Source of the DNA: Pseudoalteromonas peptidolytica
Lineage (GTDB): Bacteria > Pseudomonadota > Gammaproteobacteria > Enterobacterales > Alteromonadaceae
Direction: 5' to 3'
Length of the DNA stretch: 64,000 nucleotides
Assembly: GCF_012641745.1 (NCBI RefSeq)
Contig: NZ_WEHZ01000022.1
Coordinates: 1 to 64,000 of the forward strand
The notes under the pieces are model-generated. The model had not been told where the DNA came from, did not search any database, and saw nothing but the letters and a program-made list of their open reading frames with translations. Made by a program: the position numbers and the translations under genes. How positions within the stretch are numbered: the first letter of the stretch is position 1; each line of letters begins with the position of its first letter. Positions 7,940-16,215 of the stretch are shown in pieces.

Positions 7940-10749
7940 GACGGTTCATTTCCTTCTTGTTCTTTGGCTTGCTTTTTCGCTTTTGCTTTTGCAATTGCGG
8001 CTTTAACTGCGGCTTTTTTACGGGCCTCGGGAGTTTGGGTATCAAGCTGCGCCTGCTCTGTGTCCGTGCTTTGTTGCTCCTCTAACGGTTCAACCGTGCT
8101 GTCGTTTGCTTCTTCAGCTTGTTTAGCTGCTTTTTTCGCTTTAGCACGTGCAATGGCGGCGGCCACAGCGGCTTTACGAGGGTCAGCTACGTCATCAGTA
8201 CTTTGCACAGCCTCGCTCGGTTCAAGCGTGTTGTCGTTTGTGTCTTCTGCCTGTTTAGCAGCTTTTTTCGCTTTAGCACGGGCAATGGCGGCGGCCACAG
8301 CGGCTTTACGAGGGTCAGCTACGTCATCAGTACTTTGCACAGCCTCGCTCGGTTCAAGCGTGTTGTCGTTTGTGTCTTCTACCTGTTTAGCAGCTTTTTT
8401 CGCTTTAGCACGGGCAATGGCAGCGGCCACCGCGGCTTTACGAGGGTCAGCTACGTCATCAGTACTTTGCACAGCCTCGCTCGATTCAAGTGTTTTGTCG
8501 TTTGCTTCTTCAGCTTGTTTAGCAGCTTTTTTCGCTTTAGCACGGGCAATGGCGGCGGCCACTGCGGCTTTACGAGGGTCAGCTACGTCATCAGTACTTT
8601 GCACAGCCTCGCTCGGCTCAACTGTGTTGTCGTTTGCTTCTTCTGCTTGTTTGGCAGCTTTTTTCGCTTTAGCACGGGCAATGGCGGCGGCCACAGCGGC
8701 TTTACGAGGGTCAGCTACGTCATCAGTACTTTGCACAGCCTCGCTCGGCTCAACTGTGTTGTCGTTTGCTTCTTCAGCTTGTTTAGCTGCTTTTTTCGCT
8801 TTAGCACGGGCAATGGCGGCGGCCACAGCGGCTTTACGAGGGTCAGCTACGTCACCAGTACTTTGCACAGCCTCGCTCGGCTCAGCTGTGTTGTCGTTTG
8901 CTTCTTCTGCCTGTTTAGCAGCTTTTTTCGCTTTAGCACGGGCAATGGCAGCGGCCACAGCGGTCTTTTTGTCTTCAGGTGCTTGATCAGAAGAAACCTG
9001 TTCTTGAGCGGCTGCTTTTTTCGCTTTGGCACGAGCGATAGCGGCGGCTACAGCATCCTTTTGGTCAACACTACTTACTTGCTCGGTTTTCGCTTCTTTA
9101 TATTTACGTGCCTGTGCTTTACGTTTCTCTCGCTCCTGCATGATAGCGCTGTTATCAGGCTCAAGTTCGCCGTTTTCCCCACGCTTGGCTTTAGCACGTG
9201 CTATGGCAGCTTGTACTGCGGACTTGTCTGATTGTTTATCTTTTACACGAGCCAGTGCTTCTTGCACTTTTTCTTGCTCTGCTGCTTTTGCTGGTGAGCT
9301 GGGTGAGCGGCGTTTGTGTTTATTCTGTCGCTCTTCTTGTTCTCGCTCTAGTCGCGCTTTTCTTGCTTCAAAGCGCTCTTTAGCACGCTCAGCTTTAACC
9401 TGCTCAAGTTTTTGTTCGCGAATATCAGCTTTCGCTACTCGGTAATATTGCACCAAGGGAATTTCGCTTGGACAAACGTAAGAGCAAGCTCCGCATTCAA
9501 TACAATCAAACAGGTTATACTCTTCTAACTTTTCATATTCTTTACCTTTGGCAAACCATTGTAGTTGCTGAGGTAGTAGGCTCTGTGGACAAGCATCGGC
9601 ACAAGCACTGCAACGAATACAAGCTTTTTCTTCCCCAGGAATGGCCAACTCTTTATTGTCTGGTGCAAGAATACAGTTTGTTGTTTTTACGACAGGGATC
9701 CTAACCGAGGGGAGGGTAAAGCCCATCATGGGACCGCCCATAACTACCCGTTGTGCGTCAACAGGAGAGAAGCCTTGTGAGTCTAGAAGATGTTTTATTT
9801 CTGTTCCGAGTAAAGCCCAGACATTATTTGGCTGGCTGATAGTATTGCCTGTGACAGTAACAACACGCTCAATCAAGGGTTTCCCTTCAAAAACGGCTTG
9901 CCAAATAGCAAATAGTGTCCCCACATTTTGCACCAGTACCCCTATATCAGCTGGGATCCCTGTACTTGGCACTTCTTTTGATGTGAGTAGTTTAACCAGC
10001 TGTTTTTCACCGCCAGATGGATACTTTGTTGGAATGCTACGAACTAAAATATCTTGATTGTGCTTCGCTGCGGCTGATACGGCTGCAATGGCTTCAGGTT
10101 TATTATCTTCAATACCAAATAATATTTTTTGAGGCTTTAGGATCTGTTGTAAAACCTCTATCCCTGACACAATTTGTTGCGCATGGTCACGCATCAGGCG
10201 ATCGTCAGCGGTAATATAAGGCTCACACTCAACACCATTAATAACCAAAAACTCGATTGGCTTGGGGCTATCGGCTTTTACATAGGTTGGAAAGCCTGCA
10301 CCGCCCATTCCTGCAATACCGGCTTGGTGAATTATTTCAATAAGCTGGGCGTTATCGAGAGAGGAAATATCACGGATAGGTGTTAATTCTATCCATTTAT
10401 CCGCACCGTCTGGACGTAAAATAATACTTAATTCAGGTATAGCTGAAGGGTGCGCAGATGGCATCGGCGTAATGGCTTCAACCACGCCCGACGTCGGCGC
10501 ATGAACCGGCAAAGACCAATTGGTGCCTGGAGCAGTTAGCGCTTGTCCTTTTAATACGTGATCACCGACATTTACCAGCAAGCTGCCATTTGCCCCTATA
10601 TGTTGCTTTAATGGCAAAATGAGTTTTTCAGGCAGGGGCAAGCGCGAAATAGGGTGTTGGTTAGATTGCGCTTTTTGCTCTGGTGGATGAATGCCGCCTG
10701 GGAACTGCCACAGTTTTCCGCTTTCTATTTGTTCAAGTAATGTTTCCAC
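7936..10749 (-). CDS. rsxC: RsxC/RnfC NADH- and flavin-binding subunit with expanded repeat tail
   Basis: The conserved core (about residues 1-450) binds NADH/FMN (GGAGFPTYVK and GVECEPYITADD segments near 150-185) and two 4Fe-4S clusters: CIRCSACADACP near 376 and CIECGACSYVCP near 416. After a charged linker the tail to residue 937 is very Ala/Lys/Glu-rich and contains at least seven near-identical 44-residue units with core A-A-I-A-R-A-K-A-K-K-A-A-K-Q. E. coli RsxC is about 740 residues, so the tail is long, though Ala/Lys repeats there are usual for the family. Translation starts at GTG (10749), preceded by AGAGG. Open frames on the opposite strand across the tail are shadows of the repeat. 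Confidence 0.95.
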   Translation of the reverse strand: METLLEQIESGKLWQFPGGIHPPEQKAQSNQHPISRLPLPEKLILPLKQHIGANGSLLVNVGDHVLKGQALTAPGTNWSLPVHAPTSGVVEAITPMPSAHPSAIPELSIILRPDGADKWIELTPIRDISSLDNAQLIEIIHQAGIAGMGGAGFPTYVKADSPKPIEFLVINGVECEPYITADDRLMRDHAQQIVSGIEVLQQILKPQKILFGIEDNKPEAIAAVSAAAKHNQDILVRSIPTKYPSGGEKQLVKLLTSKEVPSTGIPADIGVLVQNVGTLFAIWQAVFEGKPLIERVVTVTGNTISQPNNVWALLGTEIKHLLDSQGFSPVDAQRVVMGGPMMGFTLPSVRIPVVKTTNCILAPDNKELAIPGEEKACIRCSACADACPQSLLPQQLQWFAKGKEYEKLEEYNLFDCIECGACSYVCPSEIPLVQYYRVAKADIREQKLEQVKAERAKERFEARKARLEREQEERQNKHKRRSPSSPAKAAEQEKVQEALARVKDKQSDKSAVQAAIARAKAKRGENGELEPDNSAIMQEREKRKAQARKYKEAKTEQVSSVDQKDAVAAAIARAKAKKAAAQEQVSSDQAPEDKKTAVAAAIARAKAKKAAKQAEEANDNTAEPSEAVQSTGDVADPRKAAVAAAIARAKAKKAAKQAEEANDNTVEPSEAVQSTDDVADPRKAAVAAAIARAKAKKAAKQAEEANDNTVEPSEAVQSTDDVADPRKAAVAAAIARAKAKKAAKQAEEANDKTLESSEAVQSTDDVADPRKAAVAAAIARAKAKKAAKQVEDTNDNTLEPSEAVQSTDDVADPRKAAVAAAIARAKAKKAAKQAEDTNDNTLEPSEAVQSTDDVADPRKAAVAAAIARAKAKKAAKQAEEANDSTVEPLEEQQSTDTEQAQLDTQTPEARKKAAVKAAIAKAKAKKQAKEQEGNEPS
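8060..8985. repeat. tandem repeat of 132-bp units inside rsxC
   Basis: The anchor CAATGG occurs at 8151, 8283, 8415, 8547, 8679, 8811 and 8943, exactly 132 bp apart. Units are nearly identical at DNA level, with scattered differences such as CTTCAG/CTTCTG. Exact period and high identity point to recent unequal recombination or slippage, and the copy number is likely to vary between strains. More diverged one-core units occur outside the array near 7990, 9035 and 9200. Confidence 0.95.
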
Positions 10750-10758
10750 TTAAACCTC

Positions 10759-11313
10759 TTAATCAATCTGTGTCACAGGAATGGCATCAAGTTGCCACTT
10801 CCACGTTTGTTTGGTCTGTGCAACCGGTACCATGTCGATACAATCTACTGGGCAGGGTTCAACACACAGATCACACCCTGTGCACTCGTCAATTAGTACA
10901 GTGTGCATTTGCCTTGTTGCACCAACGATTGCATCGACAGGGCAGGCCTGAATACACTTGGTGCAGCCAATACATTCATCTTCGCGAATATATGCTACTT
11001 TCTTAACCGGCTCAGCTTCTTCGCCACCGGCCAGTGGTTTAGCTTCGACACCCATTAAGTCTGCAAGTTTCTTGACGGTTGCCTCGCCGCCTGGAGGGCA
11101 TTTATTCACCTCATCGCCATTCGCAATCGCTTCAGCATAGGGGCGACACCCTGGATAACCGCATTGTCCACATTGTGTTTGCGGTAAAATCGCATCGATT
11201 TGTTCTACAATTGGGTTGCTTTCAACTCTATATTTTACCGCGGCGTAGCCCAGCACGATCCCAAATACCAATGCTAGCGCCCCTAGCGCAAGTAATGCAT
11301 ACATTAACGTCAT
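10759..11313 (-). CDS. rsxB: RsxB/RnfB iron-sulfur subunit
   Basis: This 184-residue subunit has an N-terminal membrane helix (about residues 3-25), then the Fe-S domain C-G-Q-C-G-Y-P-G-C with a later Cys in NKCPPGG, then two ferredoxin-type 4Fe-4S motifs: [12 protein letters not shown] near 115 and [12 protein letters not shown] near 145. It passes electrons between RsxC and the membrane subunits. It lies three bases after rsxA and nine before rsxC. Confidence 0.95.
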   Translation of the reverse strand: MTLMYALLALGALALVFGIVLGYAAVKYRVESNPIVEQIDAILPQTQCGQCGYPGCRPYAEAIANGDEVNKCPPGGEATVKKLADLMGVEAKPLAGGEEAEPVKKVAYIREDECIGCTKCIQACPVDAIVGATRQMHTVLIDECTGCDLCVEPCPVDCIDMVPVAQTKQTWKWQLDAIPVTQID

Positions 11314-11316
11314 ATT

Positions 11317-11898
11317 TTAAAACTTAACTAATCCAGAGAATCCCATAAATGCAAGAGACATCAAACCTGCGGTGATCATCGCAATAGATGCGCCCTTAAA
11401 TGGACTTGGTACGTCAGCCACCGCTAAACGTTCACGTAAAGCGGCAAATAATACTAACACCATAGAGAAACCAACCGCCGCACCAAAGCCATACACTGCT
11501 GATTCCAAAAAGGTATGATCTCGCTTGATGTTGAGTAAGGCAACACCAAGCACTGCACAGTTTGTGGTGATAAGGGGTAAGAAGATCCCGAGTAAACGGT
11601 ACAAAGTTGGGCTAGTTTTTCTCACAACCATTTCAGTAAACTGCACCACTACGGCGATAACAAGAATAAAACTCATGGTTCTTAAAAAAGTTAAATCGAG
11701 CGGTAGCAAAATATATTGATTTACAAGGTAGCTGGTAACTGAGGCAAGTGTAAGCACAAAGGTTGTCGCCAAAGACATACCCACAGCAGTATCTAACTTA
11801 CCAGAGACCCCCATAAATGGGCACAATCCCAAAAATTGAACTAAAACGAAGTTATTCACTAGCACGGTGCCAATGAGCAACAAAATGTACTCGGTCAT
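11317..11898 (-). CDS. rsxA: RsxA/RnfA electron-transport membrane subunit
   Basis: This 193-residue protein has six predicted membrane helices and is homologous to RsxE. It contains [16 protein letters not shown] near residue 17 and [18 protein letters not shown] near 105, both family hallmarks, with Cys residues that hold a membrane-embedded Fe-S centre in the Rnf/Nqr family. It is the first gene of rsxABCDGE-nth, so the operon promoter should lie in 11899-12000; I could not single it out. Confidence 0.95.
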   Translation of the reverse strand: MTEYILLLIGTVLVNNFVLVQFLGLCPFMGVSGKLDTAVGMSLATTFVLTLASVTSYLVNQYILLPLDLTFLRTMSFILVIAVVVQFTEMVVRKTSPTLYRLLGIFLPLITTNCAVLGVALLNIKRDHTFLESAVYGFGAAVGFSMVLVLFAALRERLAVADVPSPFKGASIAMITAGLMSLAFMGFSGLVKF

Positions 11899-11988
11899 TC
11901 TTGCCTCTATAACTTACTCACGATTCAAAGCTTTTTGCACTATGATATTGCCGTGATAGTTAATCATAAAAAGAACCAGCTTGATGTA

Positions 11989-12125
11989 ATACCAATGAGT
12001 CTTAATACTTGCTCAATTTGAAGGAGTAAATCTGACGCTAATTACGTTAAAAGTTTCTTATCTAAAACAACTAAATAAGAAGTTTTCTCACCTCAAAATA
12101 GTCACTTAATCAAGCGAATTGGTAT
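11989..12125 (+). repeat. dispersed palindromic repeat, copy R2 (internally deleted)
   Basis: This copy runs from ATACCAATGAG to GCGAATTGGTAT. It retains both ends and the CTCAATTTGAAGGAG block but lacks the central CCTACAT hairpin and AGCGATAGCAGG part. It lies just upstream of rsxA. Confidence 0.85.
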
Positions 12126-12544
12126 AAGTGCAGACTCTGTTAGTGTTTTAGGTATATTCCTTAGAACAATACCACCTCTACTCAATATCATTGCTGTGTT
12201 TATCGCTGCCAGTTCGCACTACAGCACCATATCTTAGTCTACGTCTATTGCCACCCTTGGGTTTAGCTGGTTTACCAAAACTGTGGTAAGACCTAGTTTT
12301 AAAAAGTGTAGCTAAAAGTTAAAAGCTATTAAAATCATGGTGTTATTTTCTGCACTTGCTGACAATCTAGTATTAAACACATTGCTTTATCTTCCATGTT
12401 TATCTTGTTGATTTAAAAACATGCGAGGATAAATTGAAATGATAATCCTTGCCAATAATAACACAGAATGTATCTGCTTTGGCAAATTGTCGCTCATTAG
12501 AGGGGAGGGCAAATGTTGCCCTCATAATTTGAAGACAGTAGAGT
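12126..12544. other. intergenic region downstream of the GGDEF/EAL gene
   Basis: I see no convincing gene here. A hairpin GAGGGCAA/TTGCCCTC (12505-12523) lies 22 bases past the stop of the minus-strand gene at 12545. It lacks a U-run on that strand, so it may protect the mRNA end or terminate weakly. Confidence 0.35.
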
Positions 12545-14488
12545 CTAAATTTCTTTTGGCTTTTCTATATAATAGCCTTGCACACCATCGAGACACAATG
12601 TTTCAACAATATGCTTTTCTTCTTGACTTTCAATACCTTCCGCGAACACATTAACACCAATTCGGTGGGCAAGATCGACCATCAGGCGCATAAAGTATTG
12701 GTTGTTTTTATCTTCTTCAAGTCCTCGAGTATAGCTAGCATCCATTTTTATATAATCAGGTTTCAAGTCTCTGAAGAATTTAAATGATGTCAAACCGACA
12801 CCAAAGCGTTCGACTGTGATCCGAGCGCCTGCTCGATGTACCATGTCAATGAAGCGCTTACTGGCTTTGATATTTTGTTGCAAACCAAATTCACTGACCT
12901 CAAATACCAATTTGGAAGCAAGATTTGTTTCTTTAAGGAGACGACGCTCTAACCAGATCACAAATTGATCGTTATGGGCGCTTGATGCAGTTACATTGAT
13001 ACCAAAGTATTTTTCATTGAAGTTTCGGGTCTTTATCGTTTCCAAAGAGGTATCAATGATCAACTGATCAATCTCGATAGCCATTTCTAGTTTTTCTGCC
13101 ATGGCAAGAAAGGAGGCCGTCGGTAGCATTTGACCTTCCTCCGTTTTAAAGCGAGATTGTATTTCAGCATAAGCTTTTGAATTTTTGCCAATTGGCATAA
13201 TGTTCTGCATCATCAAACTGACACGTTTGCTGGCTATTACATCACGGATCACACGACGCCAGTTTTGGTTGCCAAATCCAGCGCTAACATTATTCACCAG
13301 ATCCGACTCTCGTTGTATATGCCACGCGTTGGCTTGCTTGCTTTGTGCCATACTCATGGCGTTATCAACAACAGACAGAAGTTCACCTAATGGTTTACCG
13401 TTTTCGTATGGAACAATTCCTGTATTTGCAACCGAAGACAGTTCTTGATTTTGTTGGAATTGAGTGAATCGTGATTGTAACGTGTCGCCAAACTCTTCTG
13501 CTTCTTTACTTGGCACATTGGGTAAGATAACGGCAAAGTCAGAGCTATTTAGTCGAAAGACTTGGCTGCCAGCATAAGTACCAGTGACATGCTTGATAAT
13601 ATCCGAGACTGACTTAATGTATTCATCGCCTTTTTGATAGCCACGAGTTTGGTTTATGACTTGTAATTCGGAGCAGCGTATCATTGCTAACGATCCAAAC
13701 GCTTTTTTGGATGAAGACTCTATATATTGCTCATAATACTCAACAAACATGTTACGGTTACCAAGCTCTGTAACCACATCTTTATAAGCTTCTTGCTTGA
13801 TTGAATGTGCTGCATTTTTGATGTCTTCTTGTTTCGACTTTAAAAAGCTCGCCAGACGCTTAAAAGAAGGGGTTAGCTCTTGGCCAAGTTCTGCTACTTT
13901 GCCATCATTAAAATCAAACTCTATGTTGTCAGTGGCTTGATTTTGCGTGATATACGAGTCAACAGCACTCGCCACTGTCATACTGACATTTCGGTTGAGC
14001 TTTTTGTACACACCTTGCATGAAAAAGACAGGAATAAAAGCAAGCAAAGCTGAAATAACGAGAAGCAGCAAAAGTGCTTGTTGCAATAACTGCGCCTGGC
14101 TCTGTGCATTTATTAAAAATTCAATCTTAATGTCTTTACTATCATTGACTGCAAATTGTGGACGGATCGCATTGATGTAGGTTTCTATAAAGTCAGCAAC
14201 GAAAGGAAGGTTCGTCGGTGTATTAACTTGTAGAACGGTATTACCATCAAAATCTCGTACAATGAAGGTTGAAAATACCTCGCCGCTGTTTAGGGCCTGG
14301 CTAATGTGCTCTGGTGTTACTTCTGATAGCTTTTTGTCTTTTATGTATTCTGTCACCATGGCATGTGCACTTTGTTGTGCTTTACTAATTGCTGAGTCGA
14401 AACTAGTGGCGAAAAAAAAGCTACTAATCAAAGAGAGTAATAACCATGAGGTGACTTGGAGTATGATGAGTTTTCTAAAACCAGCCAT
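12545..14488 (-). CDS. degenerate GGDEF/EAL membrane protein (LapD/CsrD-like)
   Basis: This 647-residue protein has a membrane helix at about 7-29, a periplasmic domain at 30-132 resembling the LapD/MoxY N-terminal domain, a second helix at about 133-157, a cytoplasmic GGDEF domain and a C-terminal EAL domain. Both catalytic sites are lost: the GGDEF position reads N-S-S-D-F, the EAL position reads A-E-I-Q, and the D-D-F-G metal site reads E-R-F-G, while IKMD and AEGIES are kept. It should therefore sense or bind c-di-GMP (as LapD) or act on RNA turnover (as CsrD) rather than make or break the dinucleotide. No LapG/LapA neighbours are present. It appears monocistronic. Confidence 0.8.
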   Translation of the reverse strand: MAGFRKLIILQVTSWLLLSLISSFFFATSFDSAISKAQQSAHAMVTEYIKDKKLSEVTPEHISQALNSGEVFSTFIVRDFDGNTVLQVNTPTNLPFVADFIETYINAIRPQFAVNDSKDIKIEFLINAQSQAQLLQQALLLLLVISALLAFIPVFFMQGVYKKLNRNVSMTVASAVDSYITQNQATDNIEFDFNDGKVAELGQELTPSFKRLASFLKSKQEDIKNAAHSIKQEAYKDVVTELGNRNMFVEYYEQYIESSSKKAFGSLAMIRCSELQVINQTRGYQKGDEYIKSVSDIIKHVTGTYAGSQVFRLNSSDFAVILPNVPSKEAEEFGDTLQSRFTQFQQNQELSSVANTGIVPYENGKPLGELLSVVDNAMSMAQSKQANAWHIQRESDLVNNVSAGFGNQNWRRVIRDVIASKRVSLMMQNIMPIGKNSKAYAEIQSRFKTEEGQMLPTASFLAMAEKLEMAIEIDQLIIDTSLETIKTRNFNEKYFGINVTASSAHNDQFVIWLERRLLKETNLASKLVFEVSEFGLQQNIKASKRFIDMVHRAGARITVERFGVGLTSFKFFRDLKPDYIKMDASYTRGLEEDKNNQYFMRLMVDLAHRIGVNVFAEGIESQEEKHIVETLCLDGVQGYYIEKPKEI

Positions 14489-14675
14489 AGTACGCTTCTT
14501 AAAGAGGATTATTCTGATAGTATCGGGTGTAGTGCCAAATTCTTTATCAAATTCATCAATTTAATTATATATTTTTGATGTGTTTAGAGAGTTATTGTTA
14601 TATAAGATAAAGCACTGAAAATAATGATTGTAGGGTAGTGTAATTAGGCAGAAAAGTCTAATAATTTATTGGAAG

Positions 14676-14752
14676 TGGCTCCCCCTCCCCGACTCGAACG
14701 GGGGACCTGCGGATTAACAGTCCGTCGCTCTAACCAACTGAGCTAAGGGGGA
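14676..14752 (-). tRNA. tRNA-Asn (GTT), copy 4 in transcription order
   Basis: The 77-nt cloverleaf has acceptor TCCCCCT/AGGGGGA, anticodon loop CTGTTAA (anticodon GTT), T-loop TTCGAGT and an encoded 3' GCCA. It is identical to the three copies to its right. Confidence 0.97.
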
Positions 14753-14775
14753 ATCTTAAGTAGATAATTATTGTA

Positions 14776-14852
14776 TGGCTCCCCCTCCCCGACTCGAACG
14801 GGGGACCTGCGGATTAACAGTCCGTCGCTCTAACCAACTGAGCTAAGGGGGA
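14776..14852 (-). tRNA. tRNA-Asn (GTT), copy 3
   Basis: The sequence is identical to the neighbouring copies: anticodon GTT in the CTGTTAA loop, with encoded CCA. A 23-bp spacer separates it from the copy at 14676. Confidence 0.97.
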
Positions 14853-14881
14853 AATACAATACAGACTAACCAAGTTTAATT

Positions 14882-14958
14882 TGGCTCCCCCTCCCCGACT
14901 CGAACGGGGGACCTGCGGATTAACAGTCCGTCGCTCTAACCAACTGAGCTAAGGGGGA
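14882..14958 (-). tRNA. tRNA-Asn (GTT), copy 2
   Basis: The sequence is identical to its neighbours, with encoded CCA. A 29-bp spacer separates it from copy 3. Confidence 0.97.
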
Positions 14959-14979
14959 ATAGTCAAAAATGCGAGAAAT

Positions 14980-15056
14980 TGGCTCCCCCTCCCCGACTCG
15001 AACGGGGGACCTGCGGATTAACAGTCCGTCGCTCTAACCAACTGAGCTAAGGGGGA
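14980..15056 (-). tRNA. tRNA-Asn (GTT), copy 1, promoter-proximal
   Basis: The sequence is identical to the other three copies, with encoded CCA. It is the first gene after the promoter at 15080-15108, so the four are probably one transcript processed at the 21-29 bp spacers. Confidence 0.97.
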
Positions 15057-15079
15057 AGCGTGTCTCTCAACGGGGCGAA

Positions 15080-15108
15080 ATATTAATGACGACATTGCAA
15101 GGTGTCAA
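15080..15108 (-). promoter_or_regulatory. strong sigma-70 promoter of the tRNA-Asn array
   Basis: On the minus strand TTGACA (15103-15108) and TAATAT (15080-15085) are separated by exactly 17 bp. A GC-rich discriminator (CGCCCCG) follows, typical of stringently controlled stable-RNA promoters. It lies about 24 bases upstream of the first tRNA. Confidence 0.85.
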
Positions 15109-15282
15109 CTACTAAAATCACAGAAACGTAAAAAACTCTATTAAGCGATGAATTTATGCACTATTTGAGGTCTTTTTGTGACTTTATGACATTGCAACGT
15201 ACAAATTTGCGCTATGAGTTTAACGCTATTAGCAGTGAAACTGTTAAATTATCACGCGCCCGTATTTAGCTCTTCATATCTC

Positions 15283-15348
15283 TTAGGTCATTTCTTGTTC
15301 TGTGGCTTCAATTTTACGATAGAATTTATGAGTGAAGAAAATTAACAT
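15283..15348 (-). CDS. possible 21-residue ORF next to a LexA-like box
   Basis: An ATG at 15348 opens a 21-codon frame (MLIFFTHKFYRKIEATEQEM plus one residue) ten bases beyond the LexA-like site when read on the minus strand. It has a hydrophobic start and a charged remainder. The ribosome site is poor and there is no other coding evidence; it is noted only because some SOS-induced genes encode very short peptides. Confidence 0.15.
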   Translation of the reverse strand: MLIFFTHKFYRKIEATEQEMT

Positions 15349-15358
15349 ATCTCAACGG

Positions 15359-15378
15359 TGTTGTATGTATATACAGTA
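15359..15378. promoter_or_regulatory. LexA-like SOS box
   Basis: TTGT-N8-ACAG with an alternating AT core matches the 20-bp gammaproteobacterial LexA consensus at 17 of 20 positions by my alignment. It is the only such site I noticed. It is over 800 bp upstream of the MATE-uvrB operon, so the gene it controls is uncertain. Confidence 0.5.
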
Positions 15379-15579
15379 TCGAGTGGGGTTTTATGTATTT
15401 TTTGAGCGTTTTGCTTGAATAATACGCTTAACAGCTTATTTTATGATGTTTACTTACGATCTGTGGTTGTAGTCAGGAAGCCAAAGTTGTGATCATAATA
15501 ATCTATGTGAGGCGCGGTATTGGCCAAGGTAATGAATGCAACCATATGTAGTTTGTTATCCCCACCTTGTGAGATTAAA

Positions 15580-15592
15580 AATCAAAGGGTTA
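15580..15592 (+). promoter_or_regulatory. IHF-consensus site
   Basis: AATCAAAGGGTTA matches WATCAANNNNTTR at every position. It lies about 200 bp left of the paired DnaA boxes. Such matches occur by chance in AT-rich DNA, so the weight comes from the clustering. Confidence 0.35.
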
Positions 15593-15710
15593 CACTTAAT
15601 CCTATAAAAAACAATGTGTTGTGTGGGTTTCCCTTCAAGTTTTTGCTGAATATTCAATAATGTTGAATCAAGGTTAGTATAGAGATCCAATTTGATCCAG
15701 TTACGATTTT

Positions 15711-15747
15711 AAATGCGATCATTTGGGAGAGTGGTAGGATCGCATTT
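15711..15747 (+). terminator. long-loop hairpin, possible terminator
   Basis: AAATGCGATC (15711-15720) pairs perfectly with GATCGCATTT (15738-15747) across a 17-base loop and is followed by TGG rather than a long T-run. The arms carry two of four GATC sites found in about 60 bp. It may be a terminator or part of the adjacent DnaA-box region. Confidence 0.35.
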
Positions 15748-15788
15748 TGGATAGGCTGGATGCCTTTATTCTATTGGCTTAGCGAGAC

Positions 15789-15811
15789 TTATCCACGGAA
15801 TCTGTGGATAA
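15789..15811. promoter_or_regulatory. pair of facing DnaA boxes (possible DARS1-like site)
   Basis: TTATCCACG (15789-15797) and TGTGGATAA (15803-15811, reverse complement TTATCCACA, a perfect consensus box) face each other with five bases between. IHF-consensus sites lie on both sides (15580 and 15908). In E. coli the DnaA-reactivating sequence DARS1 lies in the bioD-uvrB intergenic region, and uvrB is the second gene downstream here. The equivalence is inferred from position and motifs only. Confidence 0.55.
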
Positions 15812-15907
15812 CATTGTTTATTATTATTTGAGAAGTATTGCAAGACTATGAAATTAGGGCGCTATAGAGGTTGCAAGTAAATTTTGAAAAATATTTAATA
15901 TTTTAAA

Positions 15908-15920
15908 TATCAATGGGTTA
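15908..15920 (+). promoter_or_regulatory. second IHF-consensus site
   Basis: TATCAATGGGTTA matches WATCAANNNNTTR at all positions and lies about 100 bp right of the DnaA boxes, within an AT-rich tract. Confidence 0.35.
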
Positions 15921-16139
15921 TATTTATTTGGAAGTTTTTGTTTATTTGTTGTTCAGTATGAAGCTTTTATGAACTTTCAAGCCATAGGGCTGTGCAAAAA
16001 ACATGCTGCTTTAGCGCTGGTATTGTAACTTTTTTGTCAAAACTAGTGGATTCGTAATTCTTAGCAAGAAAAATCACTCCCTTAATATTTATTTAGGTTT
16101 TAATGGCAAATATTCGCTATTTTTATTTTGCAGAACCAT

Positions 16140-16165
16140 GTTGACGTATCCTGCATAGCGTCAAC
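16140..16165. promoter_or_regulatory. operator-like inverted repeat upstream of the MATE gene
   Basis: GTTGACG (16140-16146) and CGTCAAC (16159-16165) form a perfect 7-bp inverted repeat with a 12-base spacer, centred about 63 bp upstream of the MATE start. A -10-like TACAAT lies at 16179-16184. A dimeric regulator binding here could control the MATE-uvrB unit; the regulator is unknown. Confidence 0.35.
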
Positions 16166-16215
16166 GTGTTGAATAGCATACAATGAGCCGCTTAACATAT
16201 CAGAAATAGGTTGTT

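Noticed and set aside
8060..8985. CRISPR-like regular spacing
   Set aside because: The 132-bp period is continuous coding sequence without unique spacers, inside rsxC.
7964..9445. Long open frames on the plus strand opposite rsxC
   Set aside because: They mirror the Ala/Lys-rich tandem repeat of rsxC; composition is Ala/Ser/Cys- or Phe/Cys-rich, there are no ribosome sites, and rsxC is certain.
14676..15056. Genomic-island attachment site at the tRNA-Asn genes
   Set aside because: All four tRNAs are complete, and no integrase, partial tRNA duplicate or foreign gene block lies next to them.
15550..15930. Chromosomal or plasmid replication origin
   Set aside because: Only two good DnaA boxes, no dnaA/mnmG/rep/parAB neighbours and no 13-mer array; a DnaA regulatory site is the more modest reading.
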